From Candidatus Gastranaerophilales bacterium (lineage in GTDB: Bacteria; Cyanobacteriota; Vampirovibrionia; Gastranaerophilales; UBA9971), in contig JANQEB010000058.1 of assembly GCA_028278605.1 (NCBI GenBank), forward strand, positions 1-32,950: a stretch of DNA of 32,950 nucleotides. The letters run 5' to 3'. Each line of letters opens with the position of its first letter. Position 1 is the first letter of the stretch. The position numbers and the translations under genes are program-made. Below the pieces are notes generated by a model, which made no database searches, was not told where the DNA came from, and saw nothing but the letters and a program-made list of their open reading frames with translations. This document shows, piece by piece, positions 1-9,667 of the stretch.

Positions 1-99
1 TGCCCCTACATCAAATAATACGGAGCTTGCAGATGCATTAGTATTTAGCATCCTATTAGCCATGAAATGGCAATCTATACTACCTGAAGTTGGGTCTAA
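1..99. repeat. 99-bp terminal direct repeat, identical to 32852..32950 (assembly overlap of a circular or circularly permuted genome)
   Basis: Both termini read tgcccctacatcaaataatacggagcttgcagatgcatt...cctgaagttgggtctaa; a long ORF continues in frame across the join. Confidence 0.95.
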
Positions 100-1647
100 A
101 ATAATGCCGGCACTTGGTAAATCATTGACAATTTCATTAGCTATAATATCAAATCTACCTGACGTTTGAGGTCTAAAGAAAGCATCTGTTGTTAAATGAA
201 GTCTTCCTCCAACAGTCATACGTAAAGTACCTGTTGATGCATCTGATCCAAGAAATCCATTGCCTGGTGCTATACAATTCCCAGTTATAAAAATATCTGC
301 TCCAGCATCTTGCGTACCAGTATTTAAAACAAAACTTGTACTTGGACCGGTACTTGTTCCCGGAATACTTCTTACATGAACGCTTGAGTGTTCATTCATA
401 TATAAAACTCCACCCCATGAAGCCTCGCCAAGATATAGATGAACATGTGAGGGTAAGGTTACCGACCCAGTCCATATTACTTCTGAATATGATCCTCCTC
501 CAATAACATGGATTGAATACGGATTAGTAATCGAAGGGACATCTCCTCCAGTTAAGGCAAGTATTTTATCGATTGCTGTATCTATAGTTAAAAGAGGAGT
601 TCCATAACTTAATCCATCATTAGAATCGCTCCCTACTTTATTAACAAAATAACTATTATCTTTAGGAACTTCTCCTGCTACCTGAGCCTTAATAGCCTCA
701 ATAGTCCATAATTTTTTATCTAAATCTACAGTTTCATTAGGATCGTTAGAAAATCCTTCAATTTTAGTAGCACCTTCATTTAACTCTAGCTCTGTAATCT
801 GTCCAGGAGCATCATTGTATAATTTCATAGTGCTTGTAGCTGAGTCATTTTGAGATATAACATTCATCTCAGAACCAACCATAGCTATACCATTTTTCCA
901 TAGAGCCATATTAGTTTGTAGTACATATGTCCTAAATTGAGCGTCTGCCAAAGAAGATGAGATAAATCTACCCCCAGGATATGGATTACTACTTGGGGAA
1001 AACTTCCAATACAAAGAACCAGAGCCACTTACTCTAATAGTAAACTGCGTACCTACTGCAAGATAAGGAGGAGTTGGCAAAGTAATGCCATTCCAACCAG
1101 CGGCATAAGCCGCAGCAGGTACAGTACTAAGTAAAGTTCCTCCGGTTCCTTCTCCAGCATAAATCCGAACCACTGTATCAGCAGGAGGCGTAAGGTTAAA
1201 ATTTACATCAATACGCAAAAGATTACCAGTTACACCCTGAGTTACACTTTGCCATGCATCGCTAAGACTAGTTTGGTTAGGGCCAATCTCATTAGATTGA
1301 TCTAGAGTATCAGTATCTTGGCCAATAAAATATGATTGATCTTCTCTTACTCGTAAATTTCTTACCTCTTCAGGTATTAAAGAACCCCCGCTATCTATCC
1401 ATTTGGATATAGTATCCCATACGGCAGCTCCCGTAGTATTATCTAAACATAGATATATTTCATTCGGAGACGTAGAGGTATCAATCCAAATATTCCCCAC
1501 TAAATATCCCTGTGTAATATCACTATTTACTGTAGGAGCACTTGCAGTTTTTGTTGTGGCAACAGATTCAATAGTACCGCTTGCATTACTTTCAACAAAA
1601 CCTTCTCCAGTGATAGAGGTTAATTGCTCTAATCTAATTCTTGGCAT
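1..1647 (-). CDS. Tail fibre/tailspike-like structural protein, N-terminal ~549 codons; continues across the contig join into 32851..32171 (about 775 aa in total)
   Basis: Open from ATG at 1647 (MPRIRLEQLTSITGEGFVESNASGTIES...) to position 1 with no stop. In frame with 32171..32914 (codon start 63 is equivalent to 32914). Contains VNKVGSDSNDGLSYGTPLLTIDTAIDKI, typical of beta-helix phage tail proteins. Confidence 0.8.
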   Translation of the reverse strand, partial: MPRIRLEQLTSITGEGFVESNASGTIESVATTKTASAPTVNSDITQGYLVGNIWIDTSTSPNEIYLCLDNTTGAAVWDTISKWIDSGGSLIPEEVRNLRVREDQSYFIGQDTDTLDQSNEIGPNQTSLSDAWQSVTQGVTGNLLRIDVNFNLTPPADTVVRIYAGEGTGGTLLSTVPAAAYAAGWNGITLPTPPYLAVGTQFTIRVSGSGSLYWKFSPSSNPYPGGRFISSSLADAQFRTYVLQTNMALWKNGIAMVGSEMNVISQNDSATSTMKLYNDAPGQITELELNEGATKIEGFSNDPNETVDLDKKLWTIEAIKAQVAGEVPKDNSYFVNKVGSDSNDGLSYGTPLLTIDTAIDKILALTGGDVPSITNPYSIHVIGGGSYSEVIWTGSVTLPSHVHLYLGEASWGGVLYMNEHSSVHVRSIPGTSTGPSTSFVLNTGTQDAGADIFITGNCIAPGNGFLGSDASTGTLRMTVGGRLHLTTDAFFRPQTSGRFDIIANEIVNDLPSAGIILDPTSGSIDCHFMANRMLNTNASASSVLFDVGA

Positions 1648-1648
1648 T

Positions 1649-1897
1649 TTATACTCCTGTTCTATAGCTTTCTATGAAAGCATCTAATTGTGATTTTTCC
1701 GCTGTATCTAATGGAAGCTCAAAACAACATCTAAAAATTTTATCTTCCCCAAAAACACAAAATTTTCGATCTGGAAATAAGGCAGAAATATCTGAATTTG
1801 GATGGATAGTCGCTTCCTCTCCATTTATATCAATTTTTACCTCTAGGTCATATCCAGTTACTAATTTATTACGTACATAATCATATTTAGTCGGCAT
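1649..1897 (-). CDS. Hypothetical protein in the tail module
   Basis: 82-aa ORF tightly packed between tail genes, same strand; SD-like AAGGAGAAATT upstream. Confidence 0.6.
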   Translation of the reverse strand: MPTKYDYVRNKLVTGYDLEVKIDINGEEATIHPNSDISALFPDRKFCVFGEDKIFRCCFELPLDTAEKSQLDAFIESYRTGV

Positions 1898-1906
1898 AAT
1901 TTCTCC

Positions 1907-3040
1907 TTAATCGCTTGTTATTTCCACACCGATATAGTTAATAGTTCCACCAATACTGTTATGATCTACAAAGATACCTCCATCTGCACCAGCAGCTAAG
2001 TTTGTAAATAAGCTTGTTATATCTTGCTCCCATCTGGTGTCATCAGTACCCGTATCATAAGTCGATGTAGTCTCGGAAAAAGTATATTGTGTAGCACTAT
2101 CTCCAGAATCCAATGTATATTCTCCTGCAAGGTCTATATCCCTCCCGGCCCCTCCAGCACCGCTTACTGGATAACCAATTAATTTTACAGTTAATATTCC
2201 TAGAAAATGTTTAGGAACATAAAAAGGAAATCTAAATGATCCACTTCCTCCAATTGATCTAACTCTGCGATTATTATAGTTAGAGTTATAATCTGGAGAG
2301 CATAAGAGAGAATAAGTTGTCGGAAGTTTTGTGGCATCAACAGAGCTTTCTACAATTGCACCTCCAGAACTTATCATTACCTTATCATTAGTTAAAGCAG
2401 TAGATGAATTAGTGCCGCCTTGGGATATTGCTAAGGCTGTAGTTAAACCAGTTATAGAAGTAATATCAGAGTTTGCCCCACTTGCTGCGCTTCCACTATG
2501 AGGATTAGCTGCAGATGTATGGGTTGTAATATCAGTATCTAATTGATCTAAGGCATCACTAACAAAATCACCTGTAACACTAGAGTCATTCTCCACTTGT
2601 GATGCGTCATAATCGCTTGCCTGCGCCGTCACATCTCCTGTCCTCGTAAATACAGAAGTTACGCTAGAGCCTGCGCCTAATGATACATTATACCATATTT
2701 GTAGAGCATCTGTTGTTTTTAGAGTTAAACCTCCTGGATCGTTCCATGTTAAAGCGGTTCCGCTAATTGTAAAATCTACTGTATATTCTCTAATCTGGCC
2801 ATTCAAAGATAAAATAGATTTTTCGGGAGCGGCCGGAGTATCACTTAAAGTAAATGCTGTTTGACCATCTCCACTTATTGTTAACACTTCGGTTTGCGTA
2901 TCTGGAATAGCTCCCTGTATATAGGATATTATTCGAGTACCGTTAGTTTTTAGCTGAGTAGCTCCTCCAACGCTAACTTCAACTTCAGTGGAATCGGTCA
3001 TATCAACTAAAGTACCATCTCCAATCTTTCTATTTGCCAT
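1907..3040 (-). CDS. Tail fibre-like structural protein
   Basis: 377 aa; Thr/Ser/Gly-rich, VFTRTGDVTAQASDYDASQVENDS...DALDQLDTDITTHTSAANPH motif style seen in phage tail fibre proteins. Confidence 0.65.
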   Translation of the reverse strand: MANRKIGDGTLVDMTDSTEVEVSVGGATQLKTNGTRIISYIQGAIPDTQTEVLTISGDGQTAFTLSDTPAAPEKSILSLNGQIREYTVDFTISGTALTWNDPGGLTLKTTDALQIWYNVSLGAGSSVTSVFTRTGDVTAQASDYDASQVENDSSVTGDFVSDALDQLDTDITTHTSAANPHSGSAASGANSDITSITGLTTALAISQGGTNSSTALTNDKVMISSGGAIVESSVDATKLPTTYSLLCSPDYNSNYNNRRVRSIGGSGSFRFPFYVPKHFLGILTVKLIGYPVSGAGGAGRDIDLAGEYTLDSGDSATQYTFSETTSTYDTGTDDTRWEQDITSLFTNLAAGADGGIFVDHNSIGGTINYIGVEITSD

Positions 3041-3057
3041 ACTTATACCCCTATTTA

Positions 3058-3201
3058 TTAATAATCAGAATCATCTGTTATGCGCGTATCACCTGCATCT
3101 GTTATGCGTGTATCACCTGCATCTGTTATTCTAAAAAAGTTTTGATATATATGCTGAAACTTATTCATTATTTGAGTAAATGCTTTTGCAGCAGTTTTCA
3201 T
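3058..3201 (-). CDS. 47-aa small protein with RITDAGDT tandem repeats (not in the supplied ORF track)
   Basis: MKTAAKAFTQIMNKFQHIYQNFFRITDAGDTRITDAGDTRITDDSDY*; ATGA overlap with the stop of 3198..3518. Confidence 0.6.
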   Translation of the reverse strand: MKTAAKAFTQIMNKFQHIYQNFFRITDAGDTRITDAGDTRITDDSDY

Positions 3202-3518
3202 GATATTTTTCCTAATCTAGCTGGAGTAGCTATCCAAATTAAAGTTCCAGCTGAGGTAGATTCGGGGGTGCCATCAATAGTGGCGCCAGTTAAAATTTCA
3301 TCGCAGAAAATTGGTAGAGCTTCTCCTGCCTCAAAAGATATAATACCAATTTCACCATTTAGTGAATTCTTCCAAACTACATCTCCAGCAGTTCCAGCTT
3401 TAATCCAGCTAGCCATTTCACCAAATTGCTCATCTAAAACTACTCTTCTACTTCTCCCAAAATATAATCCAATATCATTATTTCTTGTGTTTGGGTCTAA
3501 TTTATTTGTTATTGCCAT
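3198..3518 (-). CDS. Hypothetical virion-associated protein
   Basis: 106-aa ORF in the tail operon; AAGGAGAAAG SD before ATG. Confidence 0.6.
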   Translation of the reverse strand: MAITNKLDPNTRNNDIGLYFGRSRRVVLDEQFGEMASWIKAGTAGDVVWKNSLNGEIGIISFEAGEALPIFCDEILTGATIDGTPESTSAGTLIWIATPARLGKIS

Positions 3519-3529
3519 TAACTTTCTCC

Positions 3530-5431
3530 TTAATATTTCATTAATAATCTTGCGTTCATATTTTTAGGTCTACTTTCTGCCCCACCAGAAACAGTCGTAG
3601 GTAATGCAGCACTTATAGCGGCAAAACTACCGCCTCCAGCTAGTCCTGTTCCCCCAACAACCTCTTCAAATGATGCAGTATGAGCATGAGTTAAGTTTTG
3701 ATCTGGCTGTGTTGTACCCACATTATCACCGCTAGCCCCATCAGGACGTGCTATTCTTGTTGCTGCATCTGGATCAATTCCAGCACCATTATCTTGTGAT
3801 CTTATAAAATATCCTCTTGTATCTGGAAGGCCGAATGCGATAGGATTCACTATGGCATGTAATTTTGCGGCTACAGCATCAGCATTATCGTTAATATCTA
3901 ATGCAAGATTTAAAGCCGTTGTAGCTACTCCTGTAGGATACACTCCAGCTCCATTTATGGTGATCCATACAACAAAATCGAATGAACCTTCTGCTGTTGA
4001 AAACGTGAAATATGATCCCGGTGTAATACTAGAAGCAGCTACTGTCTGTACCGTAAATATTTCAGGAAGAACAGCTGTTCCCTGCTGTGTTACGGTTACA
4101 GTAAATCCAGAAGTTCCAGCGTTAGCATCAGTTACTGATCCATTAGCTAAACCAATAATAGTAACAGTATCAGTTAATACCGTTGCAGCAGCGAAATGCT
4201 CGCCATATTTAACGCCATAGTATGCAAACAATCTTGGAAAAGATGCCACAGGTAACTCATTAGCACCACTAACATTTACCCATCCTACATAGTTTTCCCC
4301 AGAAAAGTCTTGTACAGTTAAACCAACTGGAAACGGGGAATCCCATATAAAACCCACACCAGTAAAATATTGCAGCGACCAATCATAGGTTATATCTCCA
4401 CCATTTGTGCCATAATATCTTTCAATGGGGCGCTCGGGGATCATCAAGCCTATACTATCTTTATTTACCTGAGCACGAGTGAGATAATTATATTCTAACT
4501 TTATATCACCTCTGTTTAGTTGAAATATAGTTAATTCTACATCAGATATTTGATTTAGAGGCATTCTAAATATAATTTGCAAGTAACCTACCTCATTATT
4601 TGGAGCTATAACTTTTCCCGCGATTGATGGAATTGTAAAAGTCTTAGTATAGACAGTATCTGCTGGAGTTAGAGATTCTGCGCCAAAACTTGTCTCAACA
4701 CTTGCAGATCCTCCAGATCCAAAATACTGATTAACTAAGATTTCTATGTTTCTAGACGTATCGCTTCTACCATTAAAAGATAATGTTACTTCCTGGCCAG
4801 ATAAACTACGCACATCCTCTATTTGATAATATAGATCATTAAAAGTTTCTCCTCCTGCACCAACTGAAGTACAGCTATATTTATATTTTCTTAGAGGAGT
4901 ATTGGGAACATCAGTTTGACCTAAAGGAAATTCCTCAAATTCAATTGTGATATTAGCATTAACATTGCTTCTAATATAATACCAGTTTGGATCAGCAATT
5001 TGTAATGCTGTGATACCTAATTGATCTTCTGTATATTTATTTGCGCTGATAATCGAAAAATCAGCATTAGATATATAATTTGTCACATCAATATCAGTTG
5101 CACCAGGTTCAGGATTTTGATTTTCAGCAGAATTCCAGTTATCAACCGTTGCTATTACAGCATCATCTTTATCTCTTAATTCAAGATAGTAATTTTCATC
5201 AGAAGCATAATAAAGCGGACCAACACTTGCCCCAGAATCTAAAATAATAGGATTTGCATATGCAGGGGGTGTTGTGGCTGGAGGCGTAATAATGTTTGTT
5301 TCATATATAGCTTTTGGCGTAACATGATCACTTGCCTTAAAAGAATAAAGCTTTCCATCTATTAAAGGAACTCCAGTTGTATCAAAATAAGTATTTCTAA
5401 AAGCTGCTGCTGTATTATATTTAACTGCCAT
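3530..5431 (-). CDS. Tail fibre protein with tail-collar-like C-terminus
   Basis: 633 aa; N-term MAVKYNTAAAFRNTYFDTTGVPLIDGKLYSFKASDH... and C-term HAHTASFEE...SRPKNMNARLLMKY resemble phage tail fibre/collar proteins. Confidence 0.75.
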   Translation of the reverse strand: MAVKYNTAAAFRNTYFDTTGVPLIDGKLYSFKASDHVTPKAIYETNIITPPATTPPAYANPIILDSGASVGPLYYASDENYYLELRDKDDAVIATVDNWNSAENQNPEPGATDIDVTNYISNADFSIISANKYTEDQLGITALQIADPNWYYIRSNVNANITIEFEEFPLGQTDVPNTPLRKYKYSCTSVGAGGETFNDLYYQIEDVRSLSGQEVTLSFNGRSDTSRNIEILVNQYFGSGGSASVETSFGAESLTPADTVYTKTFTIPSIAGKVIAPNNEVGYLQIIFRMPLNQISDVELTIFQLNRGDIKLEYNYLTRAQVNKDSIGLMIPERPIERYYGTNGGDITYDWSLQYFTGVGFIWDSPFPVGLTVQDFSGENYVGWVNVSGANELPVASFPRLFAYYGVKYGEHFAAATVLTDTVTIIGLANGSVTDANAGTSGFTVTVTQQGTAVLPEIFTVQTVAASSITPGSYFTFSTAEGSFDFVVWITINGAGVYPTGVATTALNLALDINDNADAVAAKLHAIVNPIAFGLPDTRGYFIRSQDNGAGIDPDAATRIARPDGASGDNVGTTQPDQNLTHAHTASFEEVVGGTGLAGGGSFAAISAALPTTVSGGAESRPKNMNARLLMKY

Positions 5432-7236
5432 TATAGCCCTCCGTTATTTGCGCTTTGTATGCCTCTAGCTGCGCCTGAAGATAAAATTGCTAACGCTGTT
5501 GGAGACAATCTTGATAAAATACCTGCGCCTTTTTTAGCAACAGGAGAACCAAGCTCTCGCAATATTTGTCTTTGGAATCCTGGGAATCTGAAAGCTATTC
5601 GAGATAGCAAGCCACCAATAGGACGTGCTACATTAAGAGCACCGCCAATGAATGGCCTATCTGCTGCTGTACCAGCGATCAATCTACTTGGGCTTAATAT
5701 ATCAGAAAGGATTCCTTTTGGTGCTTTAGTAGAGAATAATTCTGGCTCTTTTTGCATAAGCTTTAACATATTATTAAGCTCAGTGACATGATTTGGAAAT
5801 AATGTTTCTCTTTGTTTAGCTCCAAGCTGCCCAAATCTTTTTAGAATAGCTCCAGCTGTACCATCAGTACCAGATAAATGATGTAAAGCCAATAAATCGC
5901 GTGATTCATCTTCAGGCATTAATGATAATATTTTATCTATGCCTCCAGTATCATCATTCTTAACACTAGCTTTGATAGTGGTATTAAAAAATTTACCAGT
6001 TTGAGGAAATTCTTGCCTTAATAACTTGGCAAATGCTGAAGGTGTAGATCCACCTCTAGGTGCTCTATCTGATAGGAACGGGGCTTTTTCGTCTCGCGTA
6101 ATAGCTTTTGCTTGATTCCAAGCGTCTAAAACTTCTGGTCTTCCGCTATCTACCGCAGTTTTTTCAAAATCTTGCGCTATAGCCTGCTTTATAGGAGAAA
6201 GAACTCCTGCAATATTACCAACTTTATTAATAATATTTGGATTTCTAAGACGTTCATTAATATCAGTATCTAACTCTTTTAAATTAGCAATATTTGATGA
6301 ACTTTCTACCTGATCTTTTAATTCAAGTAAATTAGCCTGTAATTCTTTATTTTTTTCACTTAAAACACGTTTAGGTAGATTATCTAATGCATCATTTATA
6401 GCATTTACTGTATTTTTTTTACTGAAAAGCTCCCTTCCTTTAGTTAAATCATTAAAATTATCATAAGCAGCACTTTCGCGTGATCTTATTTCATTTAACT
6501 TGCCTAACATTCTATTAAATAGATCATCACTGGCTCCTTCAGGAAATGATCCTTTACCTAATTCATCAGTTATTTGACCAATTCGGTCTGCGATTATATT
6601 TGAAGCGCCTAATTTTCCACCTGGCAACATACTAATTACTTTTCTTACAACGGCAGGCCCCCCTGTAAGCAATTCTGGTAAAACGGCCCCCCCTATTCCA
6701 GCAGTTAATGCTCCTGCAAGTTTATTCTGCGGATCTTGTGATGCGCCAATAGGAGCAAATCCAGCAAATCTTTGCAATATTCTACCTAGTAATGGGGTAG
6801 CTTCTGAAATACCTTTTTCTACCGCAGCCCCACCTACAAGAAATGGCAATATTCCTCCAATATCTTCTCCTATTTTCCCAGCTACCCCTTGGGTTGGAGC
6901 TTCAAATTGTTGAGGAATAACAACTTGATGATCAGGTTTAGTTGAAAAAGGAACTCCTGGTGCAGTTAATTGCGTTAAATCAAATCCTCCTGAAGCTTGA
7001 TTTATAAACTTAGCAATTGATTCTAAAGAACCTTTTGTGAGTCCAAATCCAATTCTTCCCAATGTGCCTTCAGGACTTGTTAATGGCGCAGCACCTTCTG
7101 CAACAATTGATTGTAGCCCTTCTAAAGTTGGAGCGGTTGCTTGAGCACTTGGAGCGGTTGCTTGAGCACTTGGAGCGGTTGCTTGAGCACCTTTTTCTGC
7201 ATCAATTATGGATTGCAATTGTTGCAAACTAGCCAT
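5431..7236 (-). CDS. Putative internal virion / DNA ejection protein
   Basis: 601 aa, Ala/Leu/Gly-rich helical protein at the P22 gp16-like position; N-terminal SAQATAP heptad repeat. Confidence 0.55.
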   Translation of the reverse strand: MASLQQLQSIIDAEKGAQATAPSAQATAPSAQATAPTLEGLQSIVAEGAAPLTSPEGTLGRIGFGLTKGSLESIAKFINQASGGFDLTQLTAPGVPFSTKPDHQVVIPQQFEAPTQGVAGKIGEDIGGILPFLVGGAAVEKGISEATPLLGRILQRFAGFAPIGASQDPQNKLAGALTAGIGGAVLPELLTGGPAVVRKVISMLPGGKLGASNIIADRIGQITDELGKGSFPEGASDDLFNRMLGKLNEIRSRESAAYDNFNDLTKGRELFSKKNTVNAINDALDNLPKRVLSEKNKELQANLLELKDQVESSSNIANLKELDTDINERLRNPNIINKVGNIAGVLSPIKQAIAQDFEKTAVDSGRPEVLDAWNQAKAITRDEKAPFLSDRAPRGGSTPSAFAKLLRQEFPQTGKFFNTTIKASVKNDDTGGIDKILSLMPEDESRDLLALHHLSGTDGTAGAILKRFGQLGAKQRETLFPNHVTELNNMLKLMQKEPELFSTKAPKGILSDILSPSRLIAGTAADRPFIGGALNVARPIGGLLSRIAFRFPGFQRQILRELGSPVAKKGAGILSRLSPTALAILSSGAARGIQSANNGGL

Positions 7237-8527
7237 TCTTTGTTTCCCCCATTCTAGATTTTAGGATGTCAAGAACATGGTCAACTGTCATATTATTCTT
7301 CTTTGCTAAAGCTTCCACTTGCTCAGCTGTAACACCAGGTAAACCACCTAATCTTGTTTGAAGTACTTCATTTTGTGCATTTTTATTAGCCTCAGCTAAA
7401 ATATTAGGTTGTGCTTTAATCCATTGTGAATCTACCTCATCAGAACGCCTACCGCCTTTTGTTATATAATTATGATAAAAATTAGCTTTTGCAATTGACT
7501 GATTATCTTTTCCTAAAACGTCTGCAAATATTTTTCTTAAAGCAGATGGATACATGTTTGCTGTACCAACAGCATTTTTTAAGAAATTAAATTCTATTTG
7601 GGTCATTCTTCCTAAATGAAAGGTCTTAATAAACTCGCCTTGTGCTCTTGTTAGATCCGCTCTTAACTTTTGGCCTGCTGGTGAAGCCCAATTTATATGG
7701 CCTGTAATAGGTCCAACTAAATTAGTTTGGTTTATATCATTTAAAAGTGTTTTATATAAAGGAATTTCATGTTCTCTTGCTTGCGCAGCATCAGCATTAA
7801 TATTATTCCATTCACTACTTAATTGCGTTGCTTGTGCCTTTAAAAATGGATCATCTTGCGCCCTATTTACTACGCTGGCTAGAACGCTTGTAGCTTCTTT
7901 ATTAAGATCTTTCTGTTGATCTATATCTGGCTTTACAGCAGCCTTTTCTTGTTCCGTAGCAACATTTGATTGCGGAATTGCAGCATTTATTTCAGCTGTT
8001 GCTTGCGCCGGAGGAGTTACTGCTGTTTGACTATTTGCCTGCTGAATCGTAGCATTTACACCTGCTGTATTAGCAGGAGATACAGTAACAGTTCCTGGCT
8101 GGGATGTAGGAACATTCTGTAATCCAGATAATTTTGCTACTAAAGCAGCTGCTGCTAAAGTTCTAGGATCATTCTTACCAAATTGTGCAACATTTGTTCT
8201 AAGATTCTGCAGAGCTTCATTAAGATTGGTTACATCAGTTCTACCTGCTTTCCCTGCTGTAGCCTGAGATTCCCTAACCTTAGCAAGCGTTAGTAATTGA
8301 TTTAATTGCGCTGCTTTAGCTCTTTGTTGAGCTATCTTTGGTAATTGCTGCACATTAAATTGCGCAGTTTGAACTTTTAAAGGATCTAATTGCTGTTCAA
8401 GCTGATTTTGCATTTGCGCTGCTTGCGCGCTAGCTTGAGCTTGTCTAGATGCAGCAATTCTAGCCATAATATCAGTTGGTAATACTTGTGGTTGTATATT
8501 TGGTGTAATTATTGGTATAGCCATCAT
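7229..8527 (-). CDS. Putative internal virion / DNA ejection protein
   Basis: 432 aa, Gln/Ala-rich coiled-coil-like, syntenic with P22 gp20. Confidence 0.5.
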   Translation of the reverse strand: MMAIPIITPNIQPQVLPTDIMARIAASRQAQASAQAAQMQNQLEQQLDPLKVQTAQFNVQQLPKIAQQRAKAAQLNQLLTLAKVRESQATAGKAGRTDVTNLNEALQNLRTNVAQFGKNDPRTLAAAALVAKLSGLQNVPTSQPGTVTVSPANTAGVNATIQQANSQTAVTPPAQATAEINAAIPQSNVATEQEKAAVKPDIDQQKDLNKEATSVLASVVNRAQDDPFLKAQATQLSSEWNNINADAAQAREHEIPLYKTLLNDINQTNLVGPITGHINWASPAGQKLRADLTRAQGEFIKTFHLGRMTQIEFNFLKNAVGTANMYPSALRKIFADVLGKDNQSIAKANFYHNYITKGGRRSDEVDSQWIKAQPNILAEANKNAQNEVLQTRLGGLPGVTAEQVEALAKKNNMTVDHVLDILKSRMGETKNG

Positions 8528-8533
8528 TACTCC

Positions 8534-9256
8534 TTATAAAAATAAACTCGCAATAGATCCGACATCGCCTAAAATATTGCCAAATTCACTGCCTTGCTGT
8601 TGTGCTCCACCAAGCTGAGCTTGACCTAACGATCCAAGTAAACTAGAAATATCCTCACTGGTTCGCATTCCTGCTTGAGCACCAGCTTGAGCAGCTCCCA
8701 GTCCTTGCCCACTTAATTGACCCAATCCAGATAAGGTCTGTCCTCTCCCTGCTAGAACGCTATTTAAAAACTGTTGAGCCTGATTAGCAGTCTGAGTTTG
8801 CGCAAATTGCTCTAATGCCTTTTGTTCTGCGCCACTTTGACCTAATCCTTGAGCAATGGCTCTATTGCTAACAGCTCCTAATCCAGCTTGAATTGCAGCC
8901 TGTTGTGCTGGTGATTGCTGAAATTTTCCTAAAATAGCATTTATCATGCCTGCGGGATCTTGGCCTTGTTGTAGCAAAGCAAGCTCACTAGCTCCAGCTG
9001 TAGCTCCAGTCTGCTGAAATGGTCTCAATCCAGCTAAAGCTTGTTGTAAAGCTCTTTGTTCTTCTCCAATACCGCCCTGAATTTGACTTTCCAAATCTCC
9101 TAATCCAGATTGGGTTTGTTGTCCTCCAAAAATTGACGCTAAAATATTTAAAGCTGGTCCTATCAAACCTTTTGCATTAAATTTAGAGGCACTTAGAGTT
9201 GTTGCTGGTGAAGCAGTGCTTGTTAATGGAGCACCAGGATTGTTAGATGTTACCAT
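8534..9256 (-). CDS. Putative DNA transfer/ejection protein (gp7/gp14-like position)
   Basis: 240 aa, Gly/Gln/Ala-rich (GQTLSGLGQLSGQGLGAAQAGAQAG); gene order. Confidence 0.5.
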   Translation of the reverse strand: MVTSNNPGAPLTSTASPATTLSASKFNAKGLIGPALNILASIFGGQQTQSGLGDLESQIQGGIGEEQRALQQALAGLRPFQQTGATAGASELALLQQGQDPAGMINAILGKFQQSPAQQAAIQAGLGAVSNRAIAQGLGQSGAEQKALEQFAQTQTANQAQQFLNSVLAGRGQTLSGLGQLSGQGLGAAQAGAQAGMRTSEDISSLLGSLGQAQLGGAQQQGSEFGNILGDVGSIASLFL

Positions 9257-9265
9257 TCTTTTCTC

Positions 9266-9667
9266 CTATAATTTTCTTATCCATAAGTTTTGCATTTCAT
9301 TGTATATAAATTCATAAATCGTATTTTTGTCAAAAACAATGCTAGCTGTTTTTAGCTCAACACCATTACCATTATTCATTGTTACTGGGGCCACATTATC
9401 TAAACCTTCCACTAAGATAGATTGTCCATCAAAACCTTTTGTTATCTGAGGATTAGCTGTGATAGTTATTGGAGATCCTCCTGCGCCTTTAATTCTCATA
9501 TGAGATGATGATAATTCTATTCCTGAAGCTGCAGAAATCTCGGTTTCAGGTGATGGTGGAGTACCAAAATCTACTTTATTACGTAAATTATTTAGCCAAA
9601 CGGCCCATGATCTTTGAGGTCTATTGCGATTATCTATAAAAGGATCTTTTGGATATGGCCCTATCAT
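9266..9667 (-). CDS. Hypothetical virion protein at the tail-needle/gp26 position
   Basis: 133-aa ORF between gp10-like and ejection genes. Confidence 0.5.
   Translation of the reverse strand: MIGPYPKDPFIDNRNRPQRSWAVWLNNLRNKVDFGTPPSPETEISAASGIELSSSHMRIKGAGGSPITITANPQITKGFDGQSILVEGLDNVAPVTMNNGNGVELKTASIVFDKNTIYEFIYNEMQNLWIRKL

Noticed and set aside
3852-4220. Plus-strand 122-aa ORF inside the tail fibre gene, and other antisense ORFs (1403, 1674, 3034, 5459, 10487, 13181, 14732, 17586, 27678, 28850)
   Set aside because: Fully embedded opposite to strongly supported coding genes; no SD or family resemblance.
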